From assembly GCA_963749575.1 (NCBI GenBank), contig CAVVNM010000012.1:434001-498000 (forward strand): a stretch of 64,000 nt of DNA. The letters run 5' to 3'. This document shows, in pieces, positions 63,335-64,000 of this stretch. Every line of letters begins with the position of its first letter. The first letter of the stretch is position 1. Source of the stretch: JAMXLO01 sp963749575 (lineage in GTDB: Bacteria; Pseudomonadota; Alphaproteobacteria; Acetobacterales; Acetobacteraceae). The translations under genes were made by a program, and so were the position numbers. The notes under the pieces are model-generated. The model worked only from the letters and a program-made list of their open reading frames with translations. It was not told the DNA's origin and ran no database searches.

Positions 63335-64000
63335 CTATTTGCCGGTCCCCTCGTTATCACCGCGCCGTCGGGCTTCGCGTCGCTTGTCGCCCTCTGCCGC
63401 GGCACGCTGATCATACGCCTCCACGATGCGCGCGACCAGCGGATGGCGCACCACGTCGCTGGTGCCGAGGCGGACCACGCCGATGCCCTGGACCCCCTCC
63501 AGCGTATCGAGCGCGTCACGCAGACCGGAGCGGATGCCGGTGGGCAGATCGACCTGGGTCAGATCGCCGGTCACCACCATGCGCGTGCCTTCCCCCATCC
63601 GCGTCAGCCACATCTTCATCTGCACGGCGGTGGTGTTCTGCGCTTCGTCCAGAATTGCATAAGCGTGCGCCAGCGTGCGGCCGCGCATGAAGGCCAGCGG
63701 GGCCACCTCGATCTCGCCGTTGGCAAGCCGCCGCACTACCTGTTCGGCCGGCATCATGTCGTGCAGCGCGTCGTACAGCGGGCGCAGATACGGATCGACC
63801 TTCTCCTTCATGTCGCCCGGCAGGAAGCCCAGCCGTTCGCCGGCCTCCACTGCGGGACGCGACAGCACGATGCGATCCACCCGGCCGGCCTGCAGCATCG
63901 CCACCGCCTGGGCCACCGCAAGATAGGTCTTGCCGGTGCCGGCCGGACCGACGCCGAACACCATCTCGTGCGTTGCCAGCGCCTCGATATACGCGGCCTG
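63335..64000 (-). CDS. phoH: PhoH-like ATPase (partial, 5' end outside the window)
   Basis: The C-terminal 221 residues of a PhoH-family protein. Walker A is GVGPAGTGKTYLAVAQAVAM, immediately after QAAYIEALATHEMVF at the window edge, and Walker B with the next residues is in AYAILDEAQNTTAVQMKMWL. Further segments are RAVAPEA-like LSRPAVEAGERLGFLPGDMK and GDLTQVDLPTGIRSGLRDAL. An ATPase probably acting on RNA, with the ribonuclease YbeY next to it. It has a basic C-terminus (KRREARRRGDNEGTGK). The start lies beyond 64000. Confidence 0.93.
   Translation of the reverse strand, partial: QAAYIEALATHEMVFGVGPAGTGKTYLAVAQAVAMLQAGRVDRIVLSRPAVEAGERLGFLPGDMKEKVDPYLRPLYDALHDMMPAEQVVRRLANGEIEVAPLAFMRGRTLAHAYAILDEAQNTTAVQMKMWLTRMGEGTRMVVTGDLTQVDLPTGIRSGLRDALDTLEGVQGIGVVRLGTSDVVRHPLVARIVEAYDQRAAAEGDKRREARRRGDNEGTGK

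Overview
The window is GC-rich and densely coded. Its gene set points to an alphaproteobacterium, most likely of the Rhodospirillales/Acetobacteraceae type: an alpha-type SspB beside a class I fumarase, PhoH-YbeY-CorC, several CaiB and LLM-class enzymes, liv-type ABC importers and PEP-CTERM proteins. The lineage is inferred from gene content and codon style only. No rRNA, tRNA, CRISPR array, prophage or complete insertion sequence was seen.

Layout: 0-5 kb, a frameshifted Rieske protein and a complete branched-chain amino-acid-type ABC importer (binding protein, LivHMGF). 5-18.4 kb, a glutathione transferase, a hydrolase, a cation/proton antiporter, a TolB/TPR winged-helix regulator, a two-subunit 3-oxoacid CoA-transferase, a TauD-like dioxygenase, a membrane GAF protein, a CaiB-type CoA-transferase and an LLM oxidoreductase. 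18.4-26 kb, a giant multidomain glycosyltransferase, a tandem pair of LLM oxidoreductases and a BT1-type transporter. 26-31.4 kb, a TetR regulator divergent from an RND pump in the order acrB-acrA. 31.4-41.6 kb, a catabolic block (HyuA/HyuB, class III aminotransferase, CDGSH protein, enolase-superfamily enzyme, FAH-family hydrolase, MsrB, P1 peptidase). 41.6-47.5 kb, phosphoketolase, a decayed lipoprotein gene and MFS gene, SspB and fumarase. 47.6-52.5 kb, a tightly overlapped queuosine operon: VOC protein, YhhQ-type transporter, QueA, Tgt, QueF, then QueG. 52.5-64 kb, a transposase scrap, two PEP-CTERM proteins, an adenosine-type sugar kinase, a second enolase-superfamily/aldo-keto reductase pair, HldE with a degenerate second domain, and CorC-YbeY-PhoH.

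The most striking window-wide signal is the number of otherwise intact genes broken by one base. Ten genes each carry a single +1 shift, usually within a run of two or three identical bases. One small gene has a -1 shift, one membrane protein has an in-frame TGA just after its apparent start, and an MFS gene and a third enolase-superfamily gene survive only as internally deleted remnants. The uniform sign and lack of other damage in the ten suggest base-insertion sequence error more than biological decay, although the deleted remnants are real decay. I did not find a convincing new defence or biosynthetic system. The best biological leads are the preQ0/preQ1-transport-plus-modification operon, the HyuAB-aminotransferase-CDGSH block, HldE without its nucleotidyltransferase motif, and the dioxygenase with Asn at an iron-ligand position.
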